A stretch of 64,000 bases of DNA from Vibrio tritonius (GCF_001547935.1 NZ_AP014635.1:806001-870000); one strand, 5' to 3'. Counted from the stretch's first letter, positions 36,883-46,133 are shown. Translations and numbers: made by a program. Notes: generated by a model from the sequence alone, not told the origin.

Positions 36883-38901
36883 ATGAGTATCGGCCCTCTG
36901 GGTATGAATTCTGGCATGGATATTAATTCCATGGTGAAAAAGATTGTTGAAGCGGAGCGTACGCCTAAACAGCAACGCATCGATAGCGATCGCACCAAGG
37001 TTAGTGCCAGTATTAGTGCTTATGGTCGTCTCAGAGAGTCGTTGGATACGATGAAAAATCTGATGACCAACTTTAGGCAAAATGAAATTTTTGCTGCTCG
37101 TAAAGTTGAAACTTCGGACGATAAAGCCGTATCTGCAACTGCAACCACCGATGCCATCGCTGGCAAGTACTCAGTCGATGTGGTGCAGCTTGCCCAAAGC
37201 CATAAATTGGCGTCAACTCCGTTTGACGACCGACAACGTTTTGGTCCGGGTAAGCTGCATATTTCGCTGGGGAATCGATCGTTTGACGTCAATGTATCTT
37301 CGTATTCAAATCTAATGGATGTAGTACGAGGTATTAATGGTAGCGATTCGAACCCTGGGGTTCGCGCTGCCGTTGTTAAAGACACAAATGGTCCGCGCTT
37401 AATTCTTGCTTCAAACCAAACGGGTGAAGAGCAGCGTATTGGCGTTTCTGTTGAAGCCCCGGAAGGGGATGCACTTAAGAACCTAGAGTTCAAAACCTTA
37501 GAAGATCGCGTAAAAGATCTTGAAAAAGCTCGGGCAGCAGCCCAACAAATTATCAATCCTTTGTCGCCAGAGCAGCAAAAAGTTGCCGCTAAGGTGGCAG
37601 AGAAAATCGAGAATGCGGCACGTATTGTCGATAAAGACGTTGCAGCGCAAATTGAGAAAGCAGCGCAAACGGCTCAATCGGCTGATGGTAATTCAGTTGA
37701 CCCGATAAAAACGGCGCAGGGAGATGGGCAAACAGACTCGGCAGTCAAAGCGGCAGCGGACGCGGGAAGCCAAGTTAATCAATATGTCCGTCCTCAAGAC
37801 CGAATTCCTGGTTGGACAGAAACCGCATCGGGTACCTTGCTTGATTCTTATGAAGAACCTCAGCCTGAACTCGACGACAAAGCACAAGCGAAATCCAAAG
37901 ATGTACCGGGGTGGTCTAATACCGCTTCTGGCTCTTTATACGATTCTTATGTGACGCCAGAAGAGGCGAAAACCAAGCTTAAAGAGATTCTTAAGCAAGA
38001 ACAGCAACAAATCGAAGACGCGGTCAAAAGCGGCAAAATTACGCCAGAACAAGCCAAAGAACAAGAGCGTGCTAAGCTTACTCCTGAGGAACGAGCTTAC
38101 TTGGAAAATGTTGAGAAAACCCAAGCCGAGCTGAAAGCTGCGCAGGATTCTTTTGACCACTACAATGGCATGACACAAGTTCAAGCTGCCCAAAACTCAG
38201 AAGTGGTGTTGGATGGCGTGGCGAAGCTAAGTAGCAAAAACAACATCATTGAAGATGCAATCGAAGGGGTGGATTTGACCTTAAAGGGCAAAACCGATCC
38301 AACACAAAAGCCTGCTGATGTTGATGTTGAATACGACCGTAATACTGTGCGCGATTACATTGAAAAGTTCGTCAATTCCTACAATCAATTTTATCAAGTT
38401 AGTCAAGCGTTAGGTGGTGTAGACCCAACAACCGGTCAAGCTGGCCCGTTGGCGGGCGACAGCATTACTCGGAGTGCTGATTCGCGATTAAAGGCCGTAT
38501 TTTCACAACCCGTAGCTGGGGCTCCAGAAGAGATGAACTCTTTAACGTCACTAGGAATTACCACGACTCGGCAAGGGAATCTTGAGATTAATCAGGATTT
38601 ATTAAACCGCCAACTAAATAATAACTTTGATAAATTGGGTGAATTTTTTGGTGGTCGAGATGGCTTTGCCAAACGAATTGAAGATGCTATTCAAAGTATG
38701 ACCGGGGTTACTGGGGCGATTCGGACTCGAGAAAGAAGTTTATCTGAGCAAACGCGTCGTTTACAAACCGATCAAACTAATTTGGATCGTCGTATGGGAG
38801 ATTTGGAAAAGCGCACTCAATCCAAGTTTGAAGCGATGCAGGATGCGACCAGCAAAATGCATTCTCAGCTCGCTGGCATGATGAACGCGTTAGGTCAGTA
38901 A
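36883..38901 (+). CDS. fliD: flagellar filament cap protein FliD (FlaH)
   Basis: 672 residues. It caps the filament and inserts flagellin subunits. The N-terminal domain has GMNSGMDINSMVKKIVEAERTPK and the C-terminal coiled coil begins near TGAIRTRERSLSEQTRRLQTDQTNLDRRMGDLEKR. It is much longer than the roughly 470-residue Salmonella protein because of an Ala/Gln/Lys-rich insertion (about residues 205-430). Inside it a motif is duplicated: IPGWTETASGTLLDSY (308-323) and VPGWSNTASGSLYDSY (341-356), 11 of 16 identical. The insertion may be surface exposed. flaI starts one base after the stop. Confidence 0.95.
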   Translation: MSIGPLGMNSGMDINSMVKKIVEAERTPKQQRIDSDRTKVSASISAYGRLRESLDTMKNLMTNFRQNEIFAARKVETSDDKAVSATATTDAIAGKYSVDVVQLAQSHKLASTPFDDRQRFGPGKLHISLGNRSFDVNVSSYSNLMDVVRGINGSDSNPGVRAAVVKDTNGPRLILASNQTGEEQRIGVSVEAPEGDALKNLEFKTLEDRVKDLEKARAAAQQIINPLSPEQQKVAAKVAEKIENAARIVDKDVAAQIEKAAQTAQSADGNSVDPIKTAQGDGQTDSAVKAAADAGSQVNQYVRPQDRIPGWTETASGTLLDSYEEPQPELDDKAQAKSKDVPGWSNTASGSLYDSYVTPEEAKTKLKEILKQEQQQIEDAVKSGKITPEQAKEQERAKLTPEERAYLENVEKTQAELKAAQDSFDHYNGMTQVQAAQNSEVVLDGVAKLSSKNNIIEDAIEGVDLTLKGKTDPTQKPADVDVEYDRNTVRDYIEKFVNSYNQFYQVSQALGGVDPTTGQAGPLAGDSITRSADSRLKAVFSQPVAGAPEEMNSLTSLGITTTRQGNLEINQDLLNRQLNNNFDKLGEFFGGRDGFAKRIEDAIQSMTGVTGAIRTRERSLSEQTRRLQTDQTNLDRRMGDLEKRTQSKFEAMQDATSKMHSQLAGMMNALGQ

Positions 38902-38902
38902 G

Positions 38903-39208
38903 ATGAGTGACTTACTACAGAGATTATGTGAACTAGATCACCTTATCGAACAAAGTCTTTGTGTCGAAGATATTCAGGCTGAAGAAATTGTCAGTTTGGT
39001 CGATAAGAGGGAACAGTTATTGCAAAGTGTATTATCTTACGTGGCTGACCATCCACAGTTTGCCGCTACGCCGGAATGGCGTAATGCAATAAACCATACA
39101 CAACAACTTGCTGGACTCATGCAGTCGAAGACTATGGCAATAGGTCAAGAGCTCAAGAAATATCGCCACGGTCATAAATCGGTTCAGCAATACAAAAAGT
39201 TTTTATAA
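38903..39208 (+). CDS. flaI: flagellar protein FlaI (FliT-like chaperone)
   Basis: 101 residues, largely helical, with LLQRLCELDHLIEQSL at the start and a basic C-terminus (QELKKYRHGHKSVQQYKKFL). The place between fliD and fliS is that of FliT in enterics, a FliD chaperone. FlaI of Vibrio is thought to do the same job. The evidence is position and helical character. Confidence 0.85.
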   Translation: MSDLLQRLCELDHLIEQSLCVEDIQAEEIVSLVDKREQLLQSVLSYVADHPQFAATPEWRNAINHTQQLAGLMQSKTMAIGQELKKYRHGHKSVQQYKKFL

Positions 39209-39219
39209 AGAGGAAGACT

Positions 39220-39630
39220 ATGCGTGGTTCTTTACAGGCGTACAAAAAAGTATCAGTGGATAGCCAGCTAAGCGCGGCCTCACCGCATAAAGTCGTTCAA
39301 ATGCTAATGGCAGGCGCTATTGAACGCCTGATTCAAGGCAAAGCAGCGATGCTAGCGGGAAACATTCCTGTGAAAGGGGAGCGGTTAGGTAAAGCTCTGG
39401 ATATCATCATTAGTTTACGCGGTTGTCTATCAATGGACGATGGTGGTGACATTGCCAAAAACTTAGATCAGCTTTATGAGTTTATGATTGGTCAAATCAC
39501 GATTGCAAACCAGCAGAACAATCCTGAGCCACTTGATGATGTTATCGATATCGTACGTGAAATCAAATCTGCATGGGATCAAATTCCGACAGAATTCCAT
39601 AATTTGACGGCCCAGCAAGTCGGTATTTAA
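39220..39630 (+). CDS. fliS: flagellin export chaperone FliS
   Basis: 136 residues with the FliS pattern AYKKVSVDSQLSAASPHKVVQMLMAGAIERL and LGKALDIIISLRGCL. It binds the flagellin C-terminus and prevents polymerisation in the cytoplasm. GAGGAAG precedes the ATG. It is the last gene before a terminator. Confidence 0.94.
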   Translation: MRGSLQAYKKVSVDSQLSAASPHKVVQMLMAGAIERLIQGKAAMLAGNIPVKGERLGKALDIIISLRGCLSMDDGGDIAKNLDQLYEFMIGQITIANQQNNPEPLDDVIDIVREIKSAWDQIPTEFHNLTAQQVGI

Positions 39631-39702
39631 AAGTTTATCAAAAAGATTAAAGCAATATCACATACGCTAATTGCTTGGTTGCCTTATTTTTTTTATCAAA
39701 TA

Positions 39703-39739
39703 CAATAAAAGCCACGAAGTAGCCACGTGGCTTTTTTTG
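39703..39739 (+). terminator. intrinsic terminator after fliS
   Basis: AAAAGCCACG / CGTGGCTTTT (39707-39716, 39726-39735) with T run. It separates the filament genes from flrA. Confidence 0.92.
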
Positions 39740-39779
39740 TTGCTGTTTTTCCATTATTGACTATCGTTTAATCAAGATG

Positions 39780-39795
39780 TGCCAAATATTTGGCA
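39780..39795. promoter_or_regulatory. perfect 16-base palindrome upstream of flrA
   Basis: TGCCAAATATTTGGCA has full dyad symmetry and lies 65 bases before the flrA start, between the terminator and the coding region. A -35-like TTGACT (39757-39762) is just upstream. This is where a regulator of the flagellar cascade would act. The cognate protein is unknown. Confidence 0.5.
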
Positions 39796-39860
39796 TCAAA
39801 GGTGACGGTTTTCAATCGACTAAAAGCAACTTCCCGAAATTAAGGCAATTATTCTCACCT

Positions 39861-41330
39861 ATGCAAGGCTTAGCGAAACTTATTGTGATTGAAGACGACG
39901 ATGCAGTTCGTGCTTATCTCAATACCATTTTAGAATTTGTAGGAGAGCAGTGTGAGGCTATTACGTCTTCTCAGATAGATCAGATTGATTGGTCATCTGT
40001 GTGGGCTGGATGCATTCTAGGTTCTCTGTGCGGCGAAGTGTTGCCAAAAGCACTGTCTGATTCGCTATTACGAGCTAACCATATTCCGGTCATTATCGCT
40101 AATAAGCAATCCTATTTGTTGGACGAATTTCCTAACTACATCGGCGAGCTGGAGTTTCCTCTAAACTACGCTCAATTAAGCGAAGCGTTACGCCATTGTA
40201 AAGAATTCCTTGGTCGTAAAGGCGTTCAAGCTCATACCCCTTTAAGAAATAACATCTTATTCAGAAGCTTGGTCGGCCAGAGTCACGGCATTCAAAATGT
40301 ACGTCATTTGATTGAACAGGTAGCCAACACAGAAGCGAACGTATTGATTCTTGGTGAGTCAGGTACGGGGAAAGAGGTTGTTGCACGCAATATTCATTAC
40401 CACTCTAGCCGCAAAGATGGGCCTTTTGTGCCAATTAACTGCGGCGCCATTCCTGGCGATCTTTTAGAGAGTGAACTCTTTGGCCATGAAAAAGGCGCTT
40501 TTACAGGAGCGATTACCGCGCGTAAAGGGCGTTTTGAGCTGGCTGATGGTGGTACGTTATTTCTCGATGAAATTGGCGATATGCCAATGGCGATGCAGGT
40601 AAAACTCTTGCGTGTATTGCAAGAACGCAGTTTTGAGCGTGTCGGTGGCAACACGACGATTAAAGTGAATGTTCGTATTATTGCTGCTACTCATCGCGAT
40701 TTAGAACAGATGATCGCTGGCGAATCTTTCCGTGAAGATCTTTTCTATCGTTTAAATGTTTTTCCAATTGAAATGCCCCCTTTGCGTGATCGTAAAGATG
40801 ACATTCCTTTGTTACTTCAAGAGCTTATGGCGCGCATGGAAGCGGAAGGTGCGCAACCAATTTGTTTTACCCCTCGAGCGATTAATTCGCTGGTGGAACA
40901 TGACTGGCCAGGAAACGTACGTGAGTTGGCCAACTTGGTGGAACGTATGGTGATTTTGTATCCTAACAGCTTGGTTGATGTTAACCATCTCCCGACTAAG
41001 TATCGTTATAGCGATATTCCTGAATTCCAACCAGAATTCAATAATATTGCTCCAGTTGAAGAGCAGGAGAGGGATGTTTTAGCGAATATCTTCGCTGAAG
41101 ATTTTTCTCTCGATGAGTCCGAAGACTTTATGCCTGGTATGGATACGATGGCGCAAGGCTTACCACCTGAGGGCGTTAATTTGAAAGAGATGTTGGCCGA
41201 TTTGGAAGTCAGCATGATCAATCAAGCATTAGATGCCCAAAGTGGTGTGGTTGCAAGAGCTGCTGACATGCTGGGAATGCGTCGAACTACTTTGGTAGAA
41301 AAAATGCGTAAGTACAATATGCAACGTTAA
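39861..41330 (+). CDS. flrA: master flagellar regulator FlrA (sigma54 enhancer-binding protein)
   Basis: 489 residues from the ATG at 39861 (MQGLAKLIVIEDDDAVR). A frame from 39777 would cover the palindrome and lacks family character. The N-terminal receiver-like FleQ domain has GCILGSL where a phosphorylated Asp would lie, so it is not a classical phospho-receiver. The AAA+ core has Walker A GESGTGKEV, GAFTGA at 212-217 and Walker B GGTLFLDEIG. A C-terminal Fis-type HTH (ARAADMLGMRRTTLVEKMRKY) follows. It activates sigma54 at class II genes such as flrBC and fliE. Its Walker/c-di-GMP surfaces are known in FlrA. Confidence 0.96.
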   Translation: MQGLAKLIVIEDDDAVRAYLNTILEFVGEQCEAITSSQIDQIDWSSVWAGCILGSLCGEVLPKALSDSLLRANHIPVIIANKQSYLLDEFPNYIGELEFPLNYAQLSEALRHCKEFLGRKGVQAHTPLRNNILFRSLVGQSHGIQNVRHLIEQVANTEANVLILGESGTGKEVVARNIHYHSSRKDGPFVPINCGAIPGDLLESELFGHEKGAFTGAITARKGRFELADGGTLFLDEIGDMPMAMQVKLLRVLQERSFERVGGNTTIKVNVRIIAATHRDLEQMIAGESFREDLFYRLNVFPIEMPPLRDRKDDIPLLLQELMARMEAEGAQPICFTPRAINSLVEHDWPGNVRELANLVERMVILYPNSLVDVNHLPTKYRYSDIPEFQPEFNNIAPVEEQERDVLANIFAEDFSLDESEDFMPGMDTMAQGLPPEGVNLKEMLADLEVSMINQALDAQSGVVARAADMLGMRRTTLVEKMRKYNMQR

Positions 41331-41434
41331 GCGCAAGATATCGTAATCAAATAAAGTGTGATCAATCGCACTCTTTTCTGCTCAGTCAAGAAATTGTCAT
41401 ATCGATAACGTATTGTAAATAAACAAAAATAGTC

Positions 41435-41450
41435 TGGCATGCATCTTGCG
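41435..41450 (+). promoter_or_regulatory. sigma54 promoter of flrBC
   Basis: TGGCATGCATCTTGCG: GG at 41436-41437 and GC at 41448-41449, spaced by exactly 10 bases. The flrB ATG lies about 42 bases downstream of the -12. Confidence 0.85.
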
Positions 41451-41490
41451 TGTTAGACTATTGTTTATTTTAATAGGTGGTTTTTCGACG

Positions 41491-42543
41491 ATGGACAACG
41501 CCATGGAGCAACATTCGCATTTAGACTCTCTTGAAGATCAAGTCGCACGTTATCGACAGGTTCTTGATGTGATGCCTGCTGGTGTGATTTTGCTTGATAC
41601 TCAAGGTATCGTTCGTGAAGCAAACCCAGAAGCTAGGCGATTATTGGATGTGCCTCTTCTCGGTGAACGTTGGTTTACCATTATTCAATCGGCGTTCGCC
41701 CCACGTGACGACGACGGGCATGAAGTGTCTTTGCGTAATGGCCGCCGTGTGCGTTTGGCAATCTCGGCTTCAACTACGGGTCAGTTAATTTTGGTGACGG
41801 ACATGACTGAAACGCGTTTGTTACAGTCGCGAGTGAGTGATTTGCAACGGTTGTCTTCGTTGGGGCGCATGGTTGCTTCCTTAGCTCACCAAGTTCGAAC
41901 GCCATTATCAAGCGCCATGCTTTATGCCGCAAATTTAGGTGCACCTAACTTACCCAGCGCAACTCGAGAACGTTTCCAAACCAAACTGGTTGATCGGTTA
42001 CACGATTTGGAAAAGCAGGTGAATGACATGCTGTTGTTTGCCAAAGGGGGCGATAACAAAGTTGTGCAGCCTTTTACTGTGGGTGATTTAGTTGCTGAAT
42101 TTCAGCCAATGGTCGAAACCGTCTTAAAAACCAATCATATTGATTATGCTCAAGAGGTAGAAGAAGAGCAGACTATACTTTTGGGTAATGCGAATGCCAT
42201 CGCTTCAGCACTGAGTAATTTGGTGATGAATGCGATTCAAATCGTGGGCAAAGGTGCGCAAATTGATGTGTTCTTTCGCCCAGTTAATGGCGAATTAAAA
42301 ATTTCTGTACAAGACAATGGTCCGGGCGTTCCTTTGGAACTGCAAGATAAGATCATGGAGCCTTTCTTTACCACTCGTTCACAGGGTACTGGGTTAGGCT
42401 TAGCCGTTGTGCAGATGGTCTGTCGTGCACACGATGGGCGTTTGGAGCTCATTTCGGAGCCGGAAGAGGGAGCCTGTTTTACCATGTGCTTACCACTTGA
42501 ACGTAACGTTAGCCCAACCACTTTAGAAACTGGAGAATCATAA
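41491..42543 (+). CDS. flrB: flagellar sensor kinase FlrB
   Basis: 350 residues from the ATG at 41491 (AGGTGG upstream). Longer frames cross the sigma54 -12. It lacks membrane helices, so it is a cytoplasmic kinase. A PAS-like domain (LDVMPAGVILLDTQGIVREANPEARRLLD) precedes HisKA with phospho-His133 in SLAHQVRTPLSS and a HATPase with NALSNLV-like ALSNLVMNAI, DNGPGVP and GTGLGLAVV. It phosphorylates FlrC. Its stop overlaps the next gene's start by one base. Confidence 0.95.
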   Translation: MDNAMEQHSHLDSLEDQVARYRQVLDVMPAGVILLDTQGIVREANPEARRLLDVPLLGERWFTIIQSAFAPRDDDGHEVSLRNGRRVRLAISASTTGQLILVTDMTETRLLQSRVSDLQRLSSLGRMVASLAHQVRTPLSSAMLYAANLGAPNLPSATRERFQTKLVDRLHDLEKQVNDMLLFAKGGDNKVVQPFTVGDLVAEFQPMVETVLKTNHIDYAQEVEEEQTILLGNANAIASALSNLVMNAIQIVGKGAQIDVFFRPVNGELKISVQDNGPGVPLELQDKIMEPFFTTRSQGTGLGLAVVQMVCRAHDGRLELISEPEEGACFTMCLPLERNVSPTTLETGES

Positions 42544-43961
42544 TGGCTCAAAGTAAAGTCTTGATCGTTGAAGATGATGAGGGTCTACGCGAGGCGTTAG
42601 TCGACACACTGGCGTTAGCTGGCTATGAATGGCTAGAGGCCGACTGTGCTGAAGATGCTTTAGTAAAACTAAAAAGTGACGCCGTAGATATTGTTGTCTC
42701 AGATGTGCAGATGGCAGGCATGGGTGGCCTCGCGTTGCTCCGTAATATCAAACAGCATTGGCCTAATTTGCCAGTATTGCTGATGACAGCTTATGCCAAT
42801 ATCGAAGATGCGGTATCGGCAATGAGAGAAGGCGCTATCGACTATATGGCTAAACCATTTGCACCTGAAGTGCTACTCAATATGGTTAGCCGTTATGCGC
42901 CAGTGAAATCTGACGATGATGGTGATGCTGTTGTCGCTGATGAAAAAAGCCTTAAGCTGCTTGCGCTTGCCGATAAAGTGGCGAAAACCGATGCGAACGT
43001 GATGGTGCTAGGACCCAGTGGTTCAGGCAAAGAAGTGATGTCGCGCTACATCCATAATGCCTCTTTGCGTAAAGACGGTCCTTTTGTTGCCATTAACTGT
43101 GCAGCGATTCCCGATAATATGTTGGAAGCGACCCTGTTCGGTTATGAAAAAGGGGCGTTTACCGGCGCAGTACAAGCGTGTCCGGGGAAATTTGAACAAG
43201 CGCAAAGTGGCACGATTTTACTTGATGAAATCAGTGAAATGGATTTAAACCTGCAAGCCAAATTGCTGCGTGTGTTGCAAGAGCGTGAAGTGGAGCGCTT
43301 AGGCAGTCGTAAGAGTATTAAGTTGGATGTGCGTGTTCTGGCGACCAGTAACCGCGATTTAAAACAGTATGTCAAAGAAGGACATTTTCGCGAAGACTTG
43401 TACTATCGCTTAAACGTATTTCCAATCGCATGGCCAGCGCTGTGCGAGCGTAAAGGGGATATTGCTCCACTGGCTCAACATTTGGTTGAACGTCATTGTA
43501 AGAAATTGGGCTTACCAGTACCGTCACTTTCTACCGATGCGATAAATAAATTGTTAAGCTATTCGTGGCCAGGTAACGTTCGAGAGCTCGATAATGTTAT
43601 TCAGCGAGCCTTGATTTTGAGTGAGCAGAAAGCGATCGATGATGAGCACATTTTGCTGGAGGGGCTTGATTGGCAAGATGCAACCAGTTTGCAACAAGCG
43701 CTTGATAGCAGTGTCGTGCCAAGTGTTAAACCTGTGGCGGATCCTGAGTTATCGCGTGATTTGGCTGGCGAAACACTTGCTTCTTATTCAACGGGGCTTG
43801 GTGATGAGCTGCGCGATCAAGAATTCTCTATCATCATGGATACCTTAGTTGAATGTCAAGGTCGTCGTAAAGAGATGGCTGAGAAGCTTGGTATTAGCCC
43901 GCGCACATTGCGTTACAAGCTAGCTAAAATGCGTGACGCGGGAATTGATATTCCTAATTGA
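42543..43961 (+). CDS. flrC: sigma54-dependent response regulator FlrC
   Basis: 472 residues. Receiver domain with phospho-acceptor Asp54 in VVSDVQMAG and the acidic pocket EDDEG near residue 10. AAA+ core with GPSGSGKEV, GAFTGA at 204-209 and GTILLDEISE. C-terminal Fis-type HTH (RRKEMAEKLGISPRTLRYKLAKM). It activates late (class III) sigma54 genes, in V. cholerae from sites downstream of the start. It is coupled to flrB. Confidence 0.96.
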   Translation: MAQSKVLIVEDDEGLREALVDTLALAGYEWLEADCAEDALVKLKSDAVDIVVSDVQMAGMGGLALLRNIKQHWPNLPVLLMTAYANIEDAVSAMREGAIDYMAKPFAPEVLLNMVSRYAPVKSDDDGDAVVADEKSLKLLALADKVAKTDANVMVLGPSGSGKEVMSRYIHNASLRKDGPFVAINCAAIPDNMLEATLFGYEKGAFTGAVQACPGKFEQAQSGTILLDEISEMDLNLQAKLLRVLQEREVERLGSRKSIKLDVRVLATSNRDLKQYVKEGHFREDLYYRLNVFPIAWPALCERKGDIAPLAQHLVERHCKKLGLPVPSLSTDAINKLLSYSWPGNVRELDNVIQRALILSEQKAIDDEHILLEGLDWQDATSLQQALDSSVVPSVKPVADPELSRDLAGETLASYSTGLGDELRDQEFSIIMDTLVECQGRRKEMAEKLGISPRTLRYKLAKMRDAGIDIPN

Positions 43962-43975
43962 GTATTTCCGTACTG

Positions 43976-43991
43976 TGGCATATATATTGCT
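43976..43991 (+). promoter_or_regulatory. sigma54 promoter of the fliE operon
   Basis: TGGCATATATATTGCT: GG at 43977-43978 and GC at 43989-43990, exactly 10 bases between. The transcript would begin near 44001. Confidence 0.88.
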
Positions 43992-44024
43992 CTATTAATA
44001 GAAATGAACAGTTTTTAGTCAAAC

Positions 44025-44036
44025 TTTTGGCGGCGA
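44025..44036 (+). promoter_or_regulatory. 12-base motif in the fliE leader, shared with flaD
   Basis: TTTTGGCGGCGA, immediately upstream of the fliE start and about 25-36 bases after the expected transcription start. Identical to 33670-33681. Part of it (GGCGAGG) is also the fliE ribosome site. Confidence 0.35.
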
Positions 44037-44040
44037 GGTC

Positions 44041-44355
44041 ATGATGAGATTAGATGGTTTACAAAGTGAAATGCAGGCAATGAAGCTAGAAGCGACCAAT
44101 TCTCGTCCCCTAGCTACAGGTCAGAAAGTTGGCGCTGATTTCGGTGACATGTTGTCTAAAGCCATTAATGGTGTCAATGGTCTGCAAAAGACCTCAGGCG
44201 ACATGCAGGTACGTTTTGACCGTGGCGATGAAAACGTATCGCTTTCTGATGTAATGATTGCACGTAACAAAGCCAGCGTGGCATTCGAAGCAACAATTCA
44301 AGTACGCAATAAATTGGTTGAGGCGTATAAAGAATTGATGAATATGCCGGTCTAA
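44041..44355 (+). CDS. fliE: flagellar hook-basal body protein FliE
   Basis: 104 residues. It joins the MS ring and rod. The family C-terminus NKASVAFEATIQVRNKLVEAYKELMNMPV is intact. ATG codons at 44041 and 44044 are both possible. First gene of fliEFGHIJ, behind a sigma54 promoter. Confidence 0.95.
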   Translation: MMRLDGLQSEMQAMKLEATNSRPLATGQKVGADFGDMLSKAINGVNGLQKTSGDMQVRFDRGDENVSLSDVMIARNKASVAFEATIQVRNKLVEAYKELMNMPV

Positions 44356-44378
44356 TGGTTTGATATAGGTAGTAAATT

Positions 44379-46133
44379 GTGGCTGAAGATAATCATAGCA
44401 CCGACCTTGCCGTAAGCAGCGGTGGTGAAAATGCAATGATGCCGAGTTCGGGCAGTTCTTCAATGGAGCTGGATACGCAAAATCCAGATGTCGAAGAGAA
44501 AAGCTCGAATAAGATGGATTTTGCAATGGGCGATTTGGATCTGTTACGTCAGATCGTTCTGGTACTTTCAATCTCCATTTGTGTGGCGTTGATCGTGATG
44601 CTGTTCTTTTGGGTTCGAGAGCCTGAAATGCGTCCGCTCGGTGCATACGATACTGAAGAGTTGATCCCTGTTTTAGATTATCTTGATCAGCAGAAACAAG
44701 ATTATAAGCTCGATGGCAACACTATCTTGGTGCCAAACTCCGATTACAATAGCCTCAAACTGAACATGGTTCGTGCTGGCGTTAATAAAGGTTCAGATGC
44801 TGCTGGCGATGATATTTTGCTAAAAGATATGGGCTTTGGTGTATCGCAACGCCTTGAACAAGAACGTCTCAAGTTAAGCCGAGAGCGTCAACTTGCCAAC
44901 GCGATTGAAGAGATGCGCCAAGTCAGTAAAGCTCGAGTATTGCTTGCGTTGCCGAAACAAAGTGTTTTTGTACGGCAAAATGAACCTGCCTCTGCATCCG
45001 TATTCCTCACCCTGAAAACCGGTTATAACCTCAAACAAGAGGAAGTCGACTCTATCGTTGATATGGTGGCAAGCGCTGTTCCTGGTATGCAACCTACCCG
45101 CGTTACTGTCACCGATCAAAACGGTCGCTTACTTAATTCGGGGTCGCAAGATCCAATTTCAACGGCTCGCCGCAAAGAGCAAGATCTCGAACGTAAACAA
45201 GAACAAGAAGTTCGCCAAAAAATCGACTCGGTATTGATTCCGATTTTGGGTCTTGGTAACTATACCGCTCAAGTGGATATCGATATGGATTTTAGTGCGG
45301 TAGAACAAACCACGAAAAGTTTTGACCCGCAAAAACCAGCGACACGTAGTGAATACACGCTGGAAGATTACAACAACGGTAATGTAGTCGCTGGCGTGCC
45401 CGGAGCGCTAAGTAACCAGCCACCAGCCGATGCATCTATCCCTCAAGATGTTGCGCAGATGAAAGATGGTACTGGTGTCGGACAAGGTTCTGTGCATAAA
45501 GAAGCGACGCGCAATTATGAATTGGACACTACAATTAGTCATGAACGCAGACAAACCGGCACCATTGCACGCCAGACAGTTGCTGTTGCAGTGAAAAATC
45601 GCTCAAGCGTGGATGAGGAAACTGGTGAGGTGACCTACACACCATTGAGTGATGCAGAACTCAATGCTATTCGTCAAGTGCTTATCGGCACCGTGGGCTT
45701 TAGTCAAAACCGAGGTGATGTGCTTAATGTACTGAGCATGCAATTTGCGAAACCTCAAGTGGCCGAGGTAGCGGACGTACCTATTTGGGAAAATCCAAAC
45801 TTCAGTGATTGGATTCGTTGGTTAGCAAGTGCCCTAGTGATTATTGTTGTGGTTATGGTATTGGTTCGCCCTGCGCTGAAAAAACTGCTCAACCCAGCGG
45901 CGGTGGAAGACGATTCACTCTACGGCCCAGACGGTTTGCCTATTGGAGCTGATGGTGAAACCAGCTTAATTGGTAGCGAAATTGATGGTGGTGAGCTGTT
46001 TGAGTTTGGCTCTGGTATTGATTTGCCGAACTTGCATAAGGATGAGGACGTACTCAAAGCAGTACGTGCCTTGGTGGCTAACGAGCCTGAACTTGCGGCT
46101 CAAGTAGTGAAGAACTGGATGCAAAATGCCTGA
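44379..46133 (+). CDS. fliF: flagellar MS-ring protein FliF
   Basis: 584 residues from a GTG start (MAEDNHSTDL) with AGG upstream. Two membrane helices: one near residues 55-76 (IVLVLSISICVALIVMLFFWV) and one near 490 (WLASALVIIVVVMVLV). The ring-building domains lie between. The C-terminal acidic tail (EPELAAQVVKNWMQNA) binds FliG. The last 8 bases overlap fliG. Confidence 0.96.
   Translation: MAEDNHSTDLAVSSGGENAMMPSSGSSSMELDTQNPDVEEKSSNKMDFAMGDLDLLRQIVLVLSISICVALIVMLFFWVREPEMRPLGAYDTEELIPVLDYLDQQKQDYKLDGNTILVPNSDYNSLKLNMVRAGVNKGSDAAGDDILLKDMGFGVSQRLEQERLKLSRERQLANAIEEMRQVSKARVLLALPKQSVFVRQNEPASASVFLTLKTGYNLKQEEVDSIVDMVASAVPGMQPTRVTVTDQNGRLLNSGSQDPISTARRKEQDLERKQEQEVRQKIDSVLIPILGLGNYTAQVDIDMDFSAVEQTTKSFDPQKPATRSEYTLEDYNNGNVVAGVPGALSNQPPADASIPQDVAQMKDGTGVGQGSVHKEATRNYELDTTISHERRQTGTIARQTVAVAVKNRSSVDEETGEVTYTPLSDAELNAIRQVLIGTVGFSQNRGDVLNVLSMQFAKPQVAEVADVPIWENPNFSDWIRWLASALVIIVVVMVLVRPALKKLLNPAAVEDDSLYGPDGLPIGADGETSLIGSEIDGGELFEFGSGIDLPNLHKDEDVLKAVRALVANEPELAAQVVKNWMQNA

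Noticed and set aside
37540..38200. Reading the FliD insertion as a frameshift or fused gene
   Set aside because: The frame is continuous, both flanking FliD domains are intact and long FliD proteins are usual in Vibrio.
39777..39860. N-terminal extension of FlrA from 39777
   Set aside because: It would translate the palindrome and promoter area, and the family N-terminus begins at MQGLAKL (39861).
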